NCBI GenBank assembly: GCA_965662265.1
Contig: CBFIGX010000014.1
Location: 1-21,597 of the forward strand
DNA length: 21,597 bases
DNA from: CBFIGX01 sp965662265
GTDB lineage: Bacteria; Bacteroidota; Bacteroidia; Flavobacteriales; UBA7430
Direction: 5' to 3'
Shown here: in pieces, positions 1 through 7,503 of the stretch
Layout of the letters: the number at the start of each line of letters is the position of its first letter
How positions within the stretch are numbered: position 1 is the stretch's first letter
Translations under genes and position numbers: made by a program
Notes under the pieces: generated by a model
The model's database searches: none
Seen by the model: the letters and a program-made list of their open reading frames with translations, nothing else
Told to the model about the DNA's origin: nothing

Positions 1-1317
1 AAGAGCAGAAGCATCAGCTACCGTACCATCACAGTCAGAATAAACAGTTGCAGAAGCACCAAAGTCAGATGAATCAGCAACCATAGATACAGTTGCAGAA
101 CCTGCATCAGCCATATCGAATGAATGCCAAGCATTTCCATCAGTATTAGAAGATGCTTCTCCGCTTAGAGCTACAGCCATGCTACAGTCATAAACAGGCA
201 TTCCAATCCAGAAGTCAAATGATCCTTCTGCACCGCTAGCAATAGTTCCTTCAGCAATAACATTTCCGTCAGCGTCAGCAACTGTAGCAACAGCACCGTT
301 CCAACCGTCACCGTATGAATCTACCATATTAAAGGTGTATAAACCATCCGTTAAACAAGCAGCTTCAGAATAAGGAGCTCCTCCAGACATGTCGCCAAGA
401 GACCAAGATACTTCACTTTCATATGAACCACCACCAACGGTAATAGTTACATCTGTAGCATCACAAGAGTAGTATTCACATGAACCGTCATCTTCATTAG
501 CAAGCTCATCATAATTTAGAGCTTCAGAATCAGTACAACCAGCAATAGAACACTCACCTACAGTACCATTAAAATTTAAGTCCCCAGCAACTAATTCAGC
601 TGTTTCAGATGAAATAGACCATGACGCTTCAGACGCCCAAGATCCTCCTGGGTTACCAACGATAATTAAACAAGCATCGCCTGCAACACATACATCTTCT
701 CCTGCACCAGCAGCAGTGTATGTCATTCCGTTTACTGAAATTTCATTTCCTGCACCCCAGCCATCGCCGTATGAATCAACCATAGATAGGATTAATTCAC
801 CTTCAGCACATGCGTAAGGGTAAACACAAGACGCATCATCAACGTTTGCATCAGCATTGTAATTGGTAGCCAACGAATCTGTACATCCTGCAACAGTAGC
901 AATACATGAACCGTCATCTTCCGTTGCTAAAGCATCGTAGTTAATAGCTGATGCATCTGTACAGCCAGGAACAGCTACCTCACCGTAGGTAAAGTTAACG
1001 GAACCAGAAGAACCGTCAGTTAGACCTCCTGTTGCAACAGAGCTGCTGTCAGCAGCGGTAATGTTGAAAGTAGATCCAGACCAGCCGTCTCCGTACGAAT
1101 CGTACATGTTAAACGAGTAAAGTCCATCTTCAAGACAAATTGAATAATCACCCGCTAATCCACTAGCTACAGTAGCTGTGTCTGCTGTGATGTCCCAAGA
1201 AATCTCGGAAGTCCATGAACCTCCTCCAACTGTTAGGGCTAATGAGTCACATTGCGCATTTGCAGTAAACGCGAATGAACCAATCAGTGCCACTAAATAG
1301 AGCAGTTTTTTTCTCAT
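1..1317 (-). CDS. Large modular secreted protein, N-terminal part (runs off window)
   Basis: The frame is open from ATG at 1317 to base 1 (439 codons), so the C-terminus lies outside the window. Residues 1-21 form a signal peptide (MRKK, then a hydrophobic stretch, ending TANA before Gln22); there is no lipobox Cys, so the product is probably exported rather than lipidated. The rest is repeats: three DSYGDGW motifs (73-79, 181-187, 333-339), three GG[GS]S[WY].SE.SW segments (about 31-43, 224-235, 295-306) and three Cys-paired GCTD...DD.SC units (118-138, 144-164, 260-280). Residues about 377-430 (GNAWHSFDM..., then YSDCDG) resemble the pre-peptidase C-terminal type beta domain of secreted Bacteroidota proteins. 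The acidic DGDG-like loops suggest calcium binding. Such proteins are often type IX secretion substrates, but that signal would be C-terminal and is not visible. Catalytic function unknown; an adhesin or surface enzyme is possible. Confidence 0.85.
   Translation of the reverse strand, partial: MRKKLLYLVALIGSFAFTANAQCDSLALTVGGGSWTSEISWDITADTATVASGLAGDYSICLEDGLYSFNMYDSYGDGWSGSTFNITAADSSSVATGGLTDGSSGSVNFTYGEVAVPGCTDASAINYDALATEDDGSCIATVAGCTDSLATNYNADANVDDASCVYPYACAEGELILSMVDSYGDGWGAGNEISVNGMTYTAAGAGEDVCVAGDACLIIVGNPGGSWASEASWSISSETAELVAGDLNFNGTVGECSIAGCTDSEALNYDELANEDDGSCEYYSCDATDVTITVGGGSYESEVSWSLGDMSGGAPYSEAACLTDGLYTFNMVDSYGDGWNGAVATVADADGNVIAEGTIASGAEGSFDFWIGMPVYDCSMAVALSGEASSNTDGNAWHSFDMADAGSATVSMVADSSDFGASATVYSDCDGTVADASAL
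478..540 (-). repeat. GCTD...DDGSC module, third copy
   Basis: This encodes residues 260-280 of the secreted protein: GCTD, then LNYD, then EDDGSC. It is one of three 21-residue copies with fixed cysteine spacing (Cys at positions 2 and 21 of the unit). The pattern recurs widely in secreted Bacteroidota proteins; a small disulphide-closed, metal-binding linker is an inference. Confidence 0.75.
826..966 (-). repeat. Tandem pair of GCTD...DD.SC modules
   Basis: Two 21-residue units sit almost head to tail (904-966 and 826-888, five residues apart). The first ends EDDGSC, the second VDDASC. Both have the N-Y core (INYD and TNYN). They link a DSYGDGW segment on each side. Confidence 0.75.
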
Positions 1318-1518
1318 AGTGTAAATAATTTAGTTAATGTTACCCCAATTATAAAAGCATTGCAACACCGGGGGGAAAATGCCGCTTGCCCATATAAACT
1401 ATAGAAACGCAGGGGATCTACGCCTCAATTATATTAAGTTTAGCTTGTAAATATAAAAAAAAATCATCCTAAAACAAATAGAATTATTAGTTTTTATATC
1501 ATCATCTTACAGGAACAC

Positions 1519-1560
1519 CACATCTATTTGATGTTATGTGATGTTGTAATAATAGATGTG
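1519..1560. repeat. Inverted repeat CACATCTATT / AATAGATGTG
   Basis: Ten-base perfect arms (1519-1528 and 1551-1560) enclose a 22-base spacer that itself contains TGATGTT twice. The structure ends 45 bases before the -7 box of the kinase gene and is not followed by a T-run, so it is more like a regulator-binding site or cruciform than an intrinsic terminator. Function is inferred from position only. Confidence 0.4.
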
Positions 1561-1605
1561 AAAATTGTTAGTGACTGGGCTGCTTTTTATATACCAAATT
1601 TAAAA

Positions 1606-1613
1606 TATCTTTG
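1606..1613 (+). promoter_or_regulatory. Bacteroidota -7 box (TATCTTTG) for the sugar kinase
   Basis: An exact match to TAnnTTTG, 19 bases before the ATG at 1633. No TTG is found 17-23 bases upstream, so the -33 element is weak or absent. The predicted leader is roughly 10-20 nt. Confidence 0.55.
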
Positions 1614-1632
1614 CACAAAATAAAGCAATGTT

Positions 1633-2562
1633 ATGAGCGTATTAGTTGTTGGAACTGTAGCCTTTGATGCTATCGAAACTCCCTTTGGCAAAACCGATAA
1701 AATTTTAGGAGGTGCTGGCACCTATATAGGGATTGCTGCTTCATATTTATATGATAACTTGAATCTCATTTCAGTAGTTGGAGACGACTTCCCAGAAAGT
1801 CATCTTCATAATATAAGGGCACACAATATTAATACACTAGGCGTTCAGGTGGTTAAAGGTGGTAAAACCTTTTTTTGGTCCGGAAAATACCACACTGACA
1901 TGAACAGGCGAGACACCTTAGAAACAGAACTTAATGTGTTAGCCGACTTCCAACCTACTATTCCTGAGTCTTATCAAGATTGTGAATTTTTAATGCTCGG
2001 AAATTTAGACCCACAAGTGCAGCTTTCTGTTCTTAAGCAACTCCATAAACGCCCTAAACTAGTGGTTATGGATACCATGAATTTTTGGATGGATATCGCC
2101 TTAGAATCTCTAAAAAAAACGATCGAATTGGTAGATGTGCTTACTATTAACGATGAAGAAGCTAGACAACTATCGGGCGAATACTCTTTAGTAAAAGCAG
2201 CCCAACATATCTTAACTTTGGGGCCTAAATTTTTAATCATAAAAAAGGGCGAAAATGGTGCTCTTTTATTTGATAGAAATGGACAATGTTACTTTGCGCC
2301 AGCACTTCCTCTAGAAGCTGTATATGACCCTACAGGTGCTGGAGATTCTTTTGCCGGCGGATTTATAGGCTACTTGGCAAAAACCAAAGATCTATCTTTT
2401 GAAAACATGAAAAGAGCGGTTATTTATGGATCTGCGCTTGCGTCGATTGCCGTAGAAAAATTTGGCACAGAAAGCATCGCGCATTTAAGCAAGGGCCAAC
2501 TAAAAAACAGACTCCATGATTTCAAGTCTTTAGTTCAGTTAGACATCCAACTTATCGATTAA
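1633..2562 (+). CDS. PfkB-family carbohydrate/nucleoside kinase
   Basis: A 309-residue ribokinase-fold kinase that phosphorylates a sugar or nucleoside hydroxyl with ATP in the cytoplasm. The N-terminal PfkB glycine motif is GGAGTY at 26-31, and the C-terminal signature DPTGAGDSFAGGF lies at 232-244, with Asp238 the expected catalytic base and the GAG stretch the anion hole. Length is normal for the family. The start at 1633 gives the expected N-terminus (VLVVGTVAFD); an ATG five bases upstream is out of frame and stops at once. Substrate cannot be read from sequence: ribokinase, adenosine kinase and fructokinase activities all occur in this family. It stands alone behind its own promoter and is followed 52 bases later by an unrelated secreted protein with its own promoter. 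Confidence 0.88.
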   Translation: MSVLVVGTVAFDAIETPFGKTDKILGGAGTYIGIAASYLYDNLNLISVVGDDFPESHLHNIRAHNINTLGVQVVKGGKTFFWSGKYHTDMNRRDTLETELNVLADFQPTIPESYQDCEFLMLGNLDPQVQLSVLKQLHKRPKLVVMDTMNFWMDIALESLKKTIELVDVLTINDEEARQLSGEYSLVKAAQHILTLGPKFLIIKKGENGALLFDRNGQCYFAPALPLEAVYDPTGAGDSFAGGFIGYLAKTKDLSFENMKRAVIYGSALASIAVEKFGTESIAHLSKGQLKNRLHDFKSLVQLDIQLID

Positions 2563-2574
2563 TAACGATTCGGG

Positions 2575-2604
2575 TTGTCTTAGTGCTTAAGATATCTATA
2601 TTTG
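2575..2604 (+). promoter_or_regulatory. Promoter TTG-N19-TATATTTG
   Basis: TTG at 2575-2577 and TATATTTG at 2597-2604 are separated by 19 bases, a complete match to the Bacteroidota consensus (TTG-N19-TAnnTTTG). The -7 box ends one base before an ATG at 2606, which would then sit at or before the transcription start. This supports the second in-frame ATG at 2615 as the real start. Confidence 0.65.
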
Positions 2605-2614
2605 TATGGATACT

Positions 2615-3097
2615 ATGAATTCTAAATTAATCATATCGATTTGTTTTTTTATCTCATCAACGCTATATGGGCAGGATGAAGTTCATCTAAAAGACGGAAC
2701 ATATATCGCATGTCGCATCATAGAAATTTCCGACTTTATATTATATGCAGAAGTGGAAAACGAACCGCTACCAGTTACTTTTTTCTCTGACGACGTGGCC
2801 TTTCTTAAAATTCACCCACTTAACAAGCCAGTAATTAGGCAACTCAAAGCCGAAGTGAAAGAGGCTATGAAATATGCCAATGTATTAGAAGAAAACAGCG
2901 TCCATGGGTTTTATTTTGGAATGCCATACGACTCAGTAGGTGTAAGACAAAATAGGGCAATCTATGAAATGGATAGTTTGGGTAATCCAATACTCATCCC
3001 CTACGACCCATTAGAAACAAGCTTTGCTGATAGAATGAAAAGTTTAGTCAAAAGCTTAGGCGGAAGTTCTTTAGCCTGGCTTGTAGGAATGAACTAA
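2615..3097 (+). CDS. Small secreted protein of unknown function
   Basis: 160 residues from ATG 2615; an in-frame ATG at 2606 adds three residues but lies too close to the promoter. A clear signal peptide (MNSK, hydrophobic ISICFFISS, then TLYGQ) predicts export with cleavage near Gln20. The mature protein starts DEVHLKDGTYIACRIIEIS, a pattern seen in many exported Bacteroidota proteins of unknown role that begin with a 'lkdG..i.c.i.eis' beta segment. The middle is charged (KAEVKEAMKYA), and the C-terminus is hydrophobic and glycine-rich (SLGGSSLAWLVGMN). There are no recognisable catalytic motifs. Its TAA stop interlocks with the TAG stop of the convergent carrier protein gene. Periplasmic or outer-membrane-associated location is an inference; no function is proposed. 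Confidence 0.7.
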   Translation: MNSKLIISICFFISSTLYGQDEVHLKDGTYIACRIIEISDFILYAEVENEPLPVTFFSDDVAFLKIHPLNKPVIRQLKAEVKEAMKYANVLEENSVHGFYFGMPYDSVGVRQNRAIYEMDSLGNPILIPYDPLETSFADRMKSLVKSLGGSSLAWLVGMN

Positions 3098-3597
3098 GCG
3101 AAACGAATTAAAACTTGATTTTTTTCTACCGCGTTTGACTTTTTCACTTCAATAGATGTAACCACACCATCGGTAGGTGATTTAAGACTGTTCTCCATTT
3201 TCATAGCCTCCAACACAAGAAGGCTATCACCTTTACATACTGACTGACCTTTCTCTACCAATATATCAATAACCAAACCAGGCATTGGTGCCTTTACCTC
3301 GTTTATTTTTTGATTATTGAGCTGGTCCATACCTAGTTTCTCTAATAGGTCGTCATAACGATCTTTAATAGAAACTAAAATTTCTTTATTATTCACCTTA
3401 ACAATACAGGTTTTATCTTCCTTGTTTAATTCAACACATTCAATTCTGTAAGATTTACCCCCAGAGATCAGATGATTAGAATGTCCAGACTCTATAAAAT
3501 CCATTTCAAATAATTGATCATTAATAGACCCTTGAAGGCCTTTTTCGTCAGAAAAATTAACCTGAAAAACAGTGTCATTTACAGTAGCTTTGTACAT
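3094..3597 (-). CDS. Biotin carboxyl carrier-type protein (biotin/lipoyl attachment domain)
   Basis: A 167-residue protein whose last 70 residues form a biotinyl domain: APMPGLVIDILVEKGQSV at 103-120 and the biotinylation motif EAMKMEN with Lys133 as the acceptor. The first 100 residues match the N-terminal region typical of carriers of the acetyl-/propionyl-CoA carboxylase or oxaloacetate decarboxylase kind, rather than the Pro/Ala-rich linker of AccB. In other bacteria such subunits carry CO2 between a biotin carboxylase and a carboxyltransferase, but neither partner is encoded nearby, so the partner must be elsewhere. Its own promoter lies upstream, divergent from the methyltransferase gene. 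The domain call is secure; the enzyme complex is not. Confidence 0.85.
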   Translation of the reverse strand: MYKATVNDTVFQVNFSDEKGLQGSINDQLFEMDFIESGHSNHLISGGKSYRIECVELNKEDKTCIVKVNNKEILVSIKDRYDDLLEKLGMDQLNNQKINEVKAPMPGLVIDILVEKGQSVCKGDSLLVLEAMKMENSLKSPTDGVVTSIEVKKSNAVEKNQVLIRFA

Positions 3598-3626
3598 AAA
3601 TTTAATTAATTAATGAATTTATTTGC

Positions 3627-3659
3627 CAAAGATAGCCTATTTTAGTCGAGGAAATCAAA
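3627..3659 (-). promoter_or_regulatory. Promoter TTTG-N21-TATCTTTG for the biotin carrier gene
   Basis: Read on the minus strand, TTTG (3659-3656) is followed after 21 bases by TATCTTTG (3634-3627), an exact -7 match. The start codon is 29 bases further on. The -7 sequence is identical to that of the kinase gene. Confidence 0.55.
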
Positions 3660-3668
3660 GATAATTAT

Positions 3669-4409
3669 ATGGCACTTGTAGAAGAACTGAGTGAACAAGG
3701 CAACAAGTTATTTAGATATCGATCTAACTTACCTATTCCATTTGCATTTATTGGAATGATAATTCACATCTACGACATTACCTACCTAAATAAAGTAGCC
3801 TACAGCTTAAATTTTGAGTTGTTTTGTTTGAGTGTCGGGTTGTTGGGTTTGGTTATTCGATCGATTACACTAGCATATACTCCCCGAGGTACCTCGGGCA
3901 GAAACACAGATGGGCAAGTTGCCGATAAACTGAACACCAAAGGTATGTATAGCCTCATGAGAAACCCGCTTTATCTGGGAAATTTCTTTATGTGGTTTGC
4001 CATTATCTTGTACATAAACAACCACTGGTTTAGCTTGGTCTATATTCTGTCGTTCTGGATTTATTATGAGCGAATCATCTTTGCCGAAGAGAACTTTCTG
4101 AGAAAAAAATATGGCGACACATATGTAAATTGGACCATGAATACCCCAATATTTTTGCCACGACTTCGCGGTTGGGTAAAACCCGATTTAGAATTTTCCC
4201 TTAAAAACATTTTAAAACGAGAATACAGCGGCTTTTTTGCTTTATTTTTCACATTGTCTTTATTTAATTTGGCTGAAAACGTTGTGCGCACTAACACCTG
4301 GGTTTTAAACGATTTTTGGTTAAAAGCATTGGTGATTAGTGGTTCTATTACACTCATACTCAAATTTCTTAAAAAGTACACCACGGTACTAAACGTAAAA
4401 GGTCGATAA
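3669..4409 (+). CDS. Isoprenylcysteine-methyltransferase (ICMT)-like membrane methyltransferase
   Basis: A 246-residue integral membrane protein with about five hydrophobic segments (near 22-40, 46-68, 104-133, 183-203, 215-234). The hallmark of the ICMT/phospholipid methyltransferase superfamily is present: RNPLYLGN at 98-105, followed by EEN at 140-142 and FLRKKYGDTYVNW, the region that binds S-adenosylmethionine. Bacteria have no prenylated proteins of the eukaryotic sort, so the substrate is probably a lipid or small molecule; lipid A phosphate methylation by a related enzyme (LmtA) is known in Leptospira. The extra C-terminal hydrophobic pair after residue 180 is longer than the minimal domain. 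Its TAA overlaps the ATG of the M1 peptidase gene by one base (TAATG), so the two are probably translated together. Substrate unknown. Confidence 0.75.
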   Translation: MALVEELSEQGNKLFRYRSNLPIPFAFIGMIIHIYDITYLNKVAYSLNFELFCLSVGLLGLVIRSITLAYTPRGTSGRNTDGQVADKLNTKGMYSLMRNPLYLGNFFMWFAIILYINNHWFSLVYILSFWIYYERIIFAEENFLRKKYGDTYVNWTMNTPIFLPRLRGWVKPDLEFSLKNILKREYSGFFALFFTLSLFNLAENVVRTNTWVLNDFWLKALVISGSITLILKFLKKYTTVLNVKGR

Positions 4410-7030
4410 TGAATAAATTATATTATCTATTATTAGGACTAATTTTGTTGAATGCATGTAAGGTAAACCATCTTAATAATCATAACCACCAGTTTAACGA
4501 AATCGTATTAGAAGAACCGCGAATAGCAGAGCGGCCTCATTACCAAGAATCTGCATCTAGACTTAACGATCTTAAGCACGTAAAACTGAGTTTATCCTTT
4601 GATTGGGAAAACAGAGAGCTTGACGGAGAAGCCTATCTCGACTTTCGCCCTTATTTTTACCCACAAAACACCGTAGTAATAGACGCCAAAAGCTTTGATA
4701 TACACAAGCTAGCATTAGTAAATGCCGATGGACAAAAAAAACCACTTGATTATAAATATGACAACCAACAAATAACCATTGCCTTAGATAGAAAATACAC
4801 ACGAGATGAAGCCTATCAAATTTACCTGAACTATACCGCAAAACCATATGAAATTACTGCGAAAGGCTCTGCTGCCATATCGGGGGCTCGTGGCTTGTAC
4901 TTTATCAACCATGATAAAACACAAAACAAACCGCAACAAATATGGACTCAGGGAGCGCCGGAATCTAACTCTGCATGGTTTCCCTGTATCGATAAACCCA
5001 ATGAAAGATGCACCCAGGAAATAGCTATCACAGTAAACAATACATTCGAAACTCTTTCCAATGGGCTTCTTATCAGCTCTGTAAAACATGAAGACGGCAC
5101 GCGAACTGATGTTTGGAAGCAGAGCATCGAACATGCTCCTTATTTAACGATGATGGCGATAGGCGACTTTCACAAAACAGAAGACTCTTGGCGCGATTTA
5201 GATGTCGACTATTATGTAGAACATGACCAGGCTATTCACGCACAACGCATCTTTGGTAAAACACCTCAGATGATGGAGTTTTACTCTCAACTTCTTAATT
5301 ACGACTACCCATGGGAGAAATATGCGCAAGTAATTGTTAGAGACTTTGTATCTGGTGCCATGGAAAATACAAGCGCCGTAATTCATGGCGAGTTTGTATA
5401 CTCTGACGAAAGAGAGTACATTGACGATCCGAATGAAATGATAATTGCCCACGAACTCTTCCATCACTGGTTTGGAGACTGGGTAACATGCGAATCGTGG
5501 CCCAACGTACCTCTTAACGAAGCCTTCGCCACCTATGGCGAATATTTATGGGTAGAAGGGGTTTATTCCCAAGATGAACGACAGCGTTATCTTCACAAAG
5601 AAATGCTTCAATACCTGAGAGAGTCAAGAACCAAACAAGAAGATTTTATTCGTTTTGACAATGAAGACCCTGGTCTTATGTTTGATTCTCACTCCTACGC
5701 CAAAGGATCTAGAATTTTGCATATGTTGCGATACGCCATAGGCGATTTGGCTTTCTTTGAAGGCTTGCAAAGCTATTTGACTGAATATGCCAATCAGGCA
5801 GTAGAAGTACATCATCTTAGATTGGCTATGGAACAAGTCTCCGGCCAAGATCTGAATTGGTTTTTCAATCAATGGTTTTTATCTTCTGGCCATCCCTTAA
5901 TAAAAGTAGAACAACAGATAGAAGAAACGTCAGTTAGACTAATCATTTCACAGAATCAATCTTTAGAAACAACGCCCCTTTATAAGCTCCCTGTCGGGGT
6001 AGATATTTACATAAATGGTAAAGGTCAAAGACATGTAATAGAACTGAATAAACAAGAACAAGAATTTGTGATTAAAACGAGCTCTAAAGCCGATTTAATT
6101 ATTTTTGATCCAGATCATTATCTATTGGCCGAAGTGGAATACCCTAAATCGACCGATCAATTTTTATTTCAGCTCAATCCGGATCTTCACTACTACGACC
6201 GACAAGAAGCGCTAGATAGTTTGATTAGGCATTCTGATGAACGTATTCGAAGCCAAGCCATAGAAACGGCCCTTCACGACCCGTACTGGGCTATAAAAGT
6301 TAGTGCATTAGAAGCTTATAATAACATTCATCCTAGTAAAAAAGCATCTATTAACTCTGAAATTCTTACGCTCGTAAAAGAGCACCCTAAATCAGATGTT
6401 AGAGCCGCCGCCATTAACTGCATAAGCCAACACTTTGAAGGCGACTATGGAAAAATCTACATTGCTGCCATTACGGACCCATCTTACGTTGTTGCAGGAG
6501 CAGCCCTAATAGCCTTGGCGCAAGAAAACATGACAACCGCATATCACATTGCACAAGAACAGAGAGAAAGCGCACATAAAGAACTAAAAGATGCCGTTTT
6601 GTACACCATAGCCAAACAAGCAAATTCGTCGGATGCAGAACTCGTACTAAATGAATTTTTATATGCAAAAGACCGCGAACTTGCTGCACGCACAAATAGC
6701 CTCTTGGCTTTTATGAGAAAACAAAAGGCTACTGTATACATAAATGCTATTGATGCAATNNNNNNNNNNNNNNNNNNNNNNNNNNNNNNNNNNNNNNNNN
6801 NNNNNNNNNNNNNNNNNNNNNNNNNNNNNNNNNNNNNNNNNNNNNNNNNNNNNNNNNNGAAACTAAAAATTCAACAAAGCAATCTATGGTATGTTAGAGT
6901 TCAGACTTACAGAGTCATACAGGGTTATGTTCAAAACTCAGAAGGCGAATTTGCTGAGAAACTTCAACAGATGTATCATACACTTTTAGAAAAAGAAAAA
7001 GACGAAAAAGTACTCATGTATTTATACTAA
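4409..7030 (+). CDS. M1-family zinc aminopeptidase lipoprotein (interrupted by an N run)
   Basis: A lipoprotein signal (hydrophobic segment then LNAC, lipid Cys17) places this peptidase in the cell envelope. The catalytic domain has the exopeptidase motif GAMEN at 316-320, the zinc site HELFH at 348-352 with the third ligand Glu371 in NEAFATY, and the transition-state Tyr430 in SYAKGS. It removes N-terminal amino acids from peptides. After the catalytic part come helical HEAT-like repeats (about 600-780: DERIRSQAIETAL, KSDVRAAAINCI). Bases 6760-6858 are N, so about 33 residues are placeholder and the true length is uncertain; the frame after the gap matches and ends in a sensible stop at 7028-7030. 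The gene is coupled to the methyltransferase gene before it, and its stop interlocks with that of rnhA. Confidence 0.9.
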   Translation: MNKLYYLLLGLILLNACKVNHLNNHNHQFNEIVLEEPRIAERPHYQESASRLNDLKHVKLSLSFDWENRELDGEAYLDFRPYFYPQNTVVIDAKSFDIHKLALVNADGQKKPLDYKYDNQQITIALDRKYTRDEAYQIYLNYTAKPYEITAKGSAAISGARGLYFINHDKTQNKPQQIWTQGAPESNSAWFPCIDKPNERCTQEIAITVNNTFETLSNGLLISSVKHEDGTRTDVWKQSIEHAPYLTMMAIGDFHKTEDSWRDLDVDYYVEHDQAIHAQRIFGKTPQMMEFYSQLLNYDYPWEKYAQVIVRDFVSGAMENTSAVIHGEFVYSDEREYIDDPNEMIIAHELFHHWFGDWVTCESWPNVPLNEAFATYGEYLWVEGVYSQDERQRYLHKEMLQYLRESRTKQEDFIRFDNEDPGLMFDSHSYAKGSRILHMLRYAIGDLAFFEGLQSYLTEYANQAVEVHHLRLAMEQVSGQDLNWFFNQWFLSSGHPLIKVEQQIEETSVRLIISQNQSLETTPLYKLPVGVDIYINGKGQRHVIELNKQEQEFVIKTSSKADLIIFDPDHYLLAEVEYPKSTDQFLFQLNPDLHYYDRQEALDSLIRHSDERIRSQAIETALHDPYWAIKVSALEAYNNIHPSKKASINSEILTLVKEHPKSDVRAAAINCISQHFEGDYGKIYIAAITDPSYVVAGAALIALAQENMTTAYHIAQEQRESAHKELKDAVLYTIAKQANSSDAELVLNEFLYAKDRELAARTNSLLAFMRKQKATVYINAIDAXXXXXXXXXXXXXXXXXXXXXXXXXXXXXXXXXXKLKIQQSNLWYVRVQTYRVIQGYVQNSEGEFAEKLQQMYHTLLEKEKDEKVLMYLY
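6760..6858. other. Assembly gap (99 N) in the M1 peptidase gene
   Basis: Ninety-nine N within the HEAT-like region. The length is a multiple of three by chance, and the same placeholder length recurs at other gaps, so it says nothing about real missing sequence. Confidence 0.95.
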
Positions 7031-7503
7031 AAAAGCCCTTTATCAGCATTAAGGATTTTCTCATAACCAGTATCGGCTGGTAAGTTAGACTTTTGAGACG
7101 CAGCCACAGCAAGACGATCACAACATTCATTTTCAGGATGGTCGTTATGGCCTTTTACCCATTCAAATTGAATGTTGTGTTTGGGATGAACTTTAAGGTA
7201 TCTCTTCCACAGATCAACATTTTTCTTGCCTTTAAACTGTTTTTTCACCCAATTAAACACCCAGCCTTTCTGCACAGAATCTACGACATACTTAGAGTCT
7301 GAAGTTACCCGCACCTGTGCCCCCTTTTGTTTTATTTGCTCCAAGGCAACAATTACAGCTAACAGCTCCATTCTATTATTCGTGGTTAATCGAAATCCGG
7401 CAGACAGCTCTTTGCGATGGCTTCCAGCCGTCATAACAATACCATAGCCTCCTGGCCCTGGATTTCCACTTGCTGCGCCGTCGGTGTATATATTAATTTT
7501 CAT
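7027..7503 (-). CDS. rnhA: Ribonuclease HI
   Basis: A 158-residue RNase H that cuts the RNA strand of RNA-DNA hybrids (R-loops, primers). All four acidic catalytic residues are visible: Asp8 in YTDGAASGNPGPGGYG, Glu46 in NNRMELLA, Asp69 in TSDSKYVVD and Asp129 in NECCDRLA; His119 lies in the KGHNDHPEN loop. Length and motif spacing are those of E. coli RNase HI. The ATG overlaps the TGA of purN by one base (TGATG), so it is the second gene of a purN-rnhA operon. There is no extra N-terminal hybrid-binding domain. Confidence 0.96.
   Translation of the reverse strand: MKINIYTDGAASGNPGPGGYGIVMTAGSHRKELSAGFRLTTNNRMELLAVIVALEQIKQKGAQVRVTSDSKYVVDSVQKGWVFNWVKKQFKGKKNVDLWKRYLKVHPKHNIQFEWVKGHNDHPENECCDRLAVAASQKSNLPADTGYEKILNADKGLF

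Larger units (their letters stand above)
1318..1632. other. Divergent intergenic region
   Basis: These 315 bases separate the leftward secreted-protein gene from the rightward sugar kinase and contain no plausible ORF or RNA gene. They hold a 10-bp inverted repeat (1519-1528 and 1551-1560), an exact TAnnTTTG box for the kinase (1606-1613), and for the leftward gene only a weak 7/8 match (TATAATTG on the minus strand, 1353-1346) without a properly spaced -33 element. Confidence 0.6.

Noticed and set aside
4064..4384. Minus-strand and other overlapping open frames inside the large genes
   Set aside because: They lie opposite or within well-supported genes in other frames and show no domains, signals or promoters of their own.
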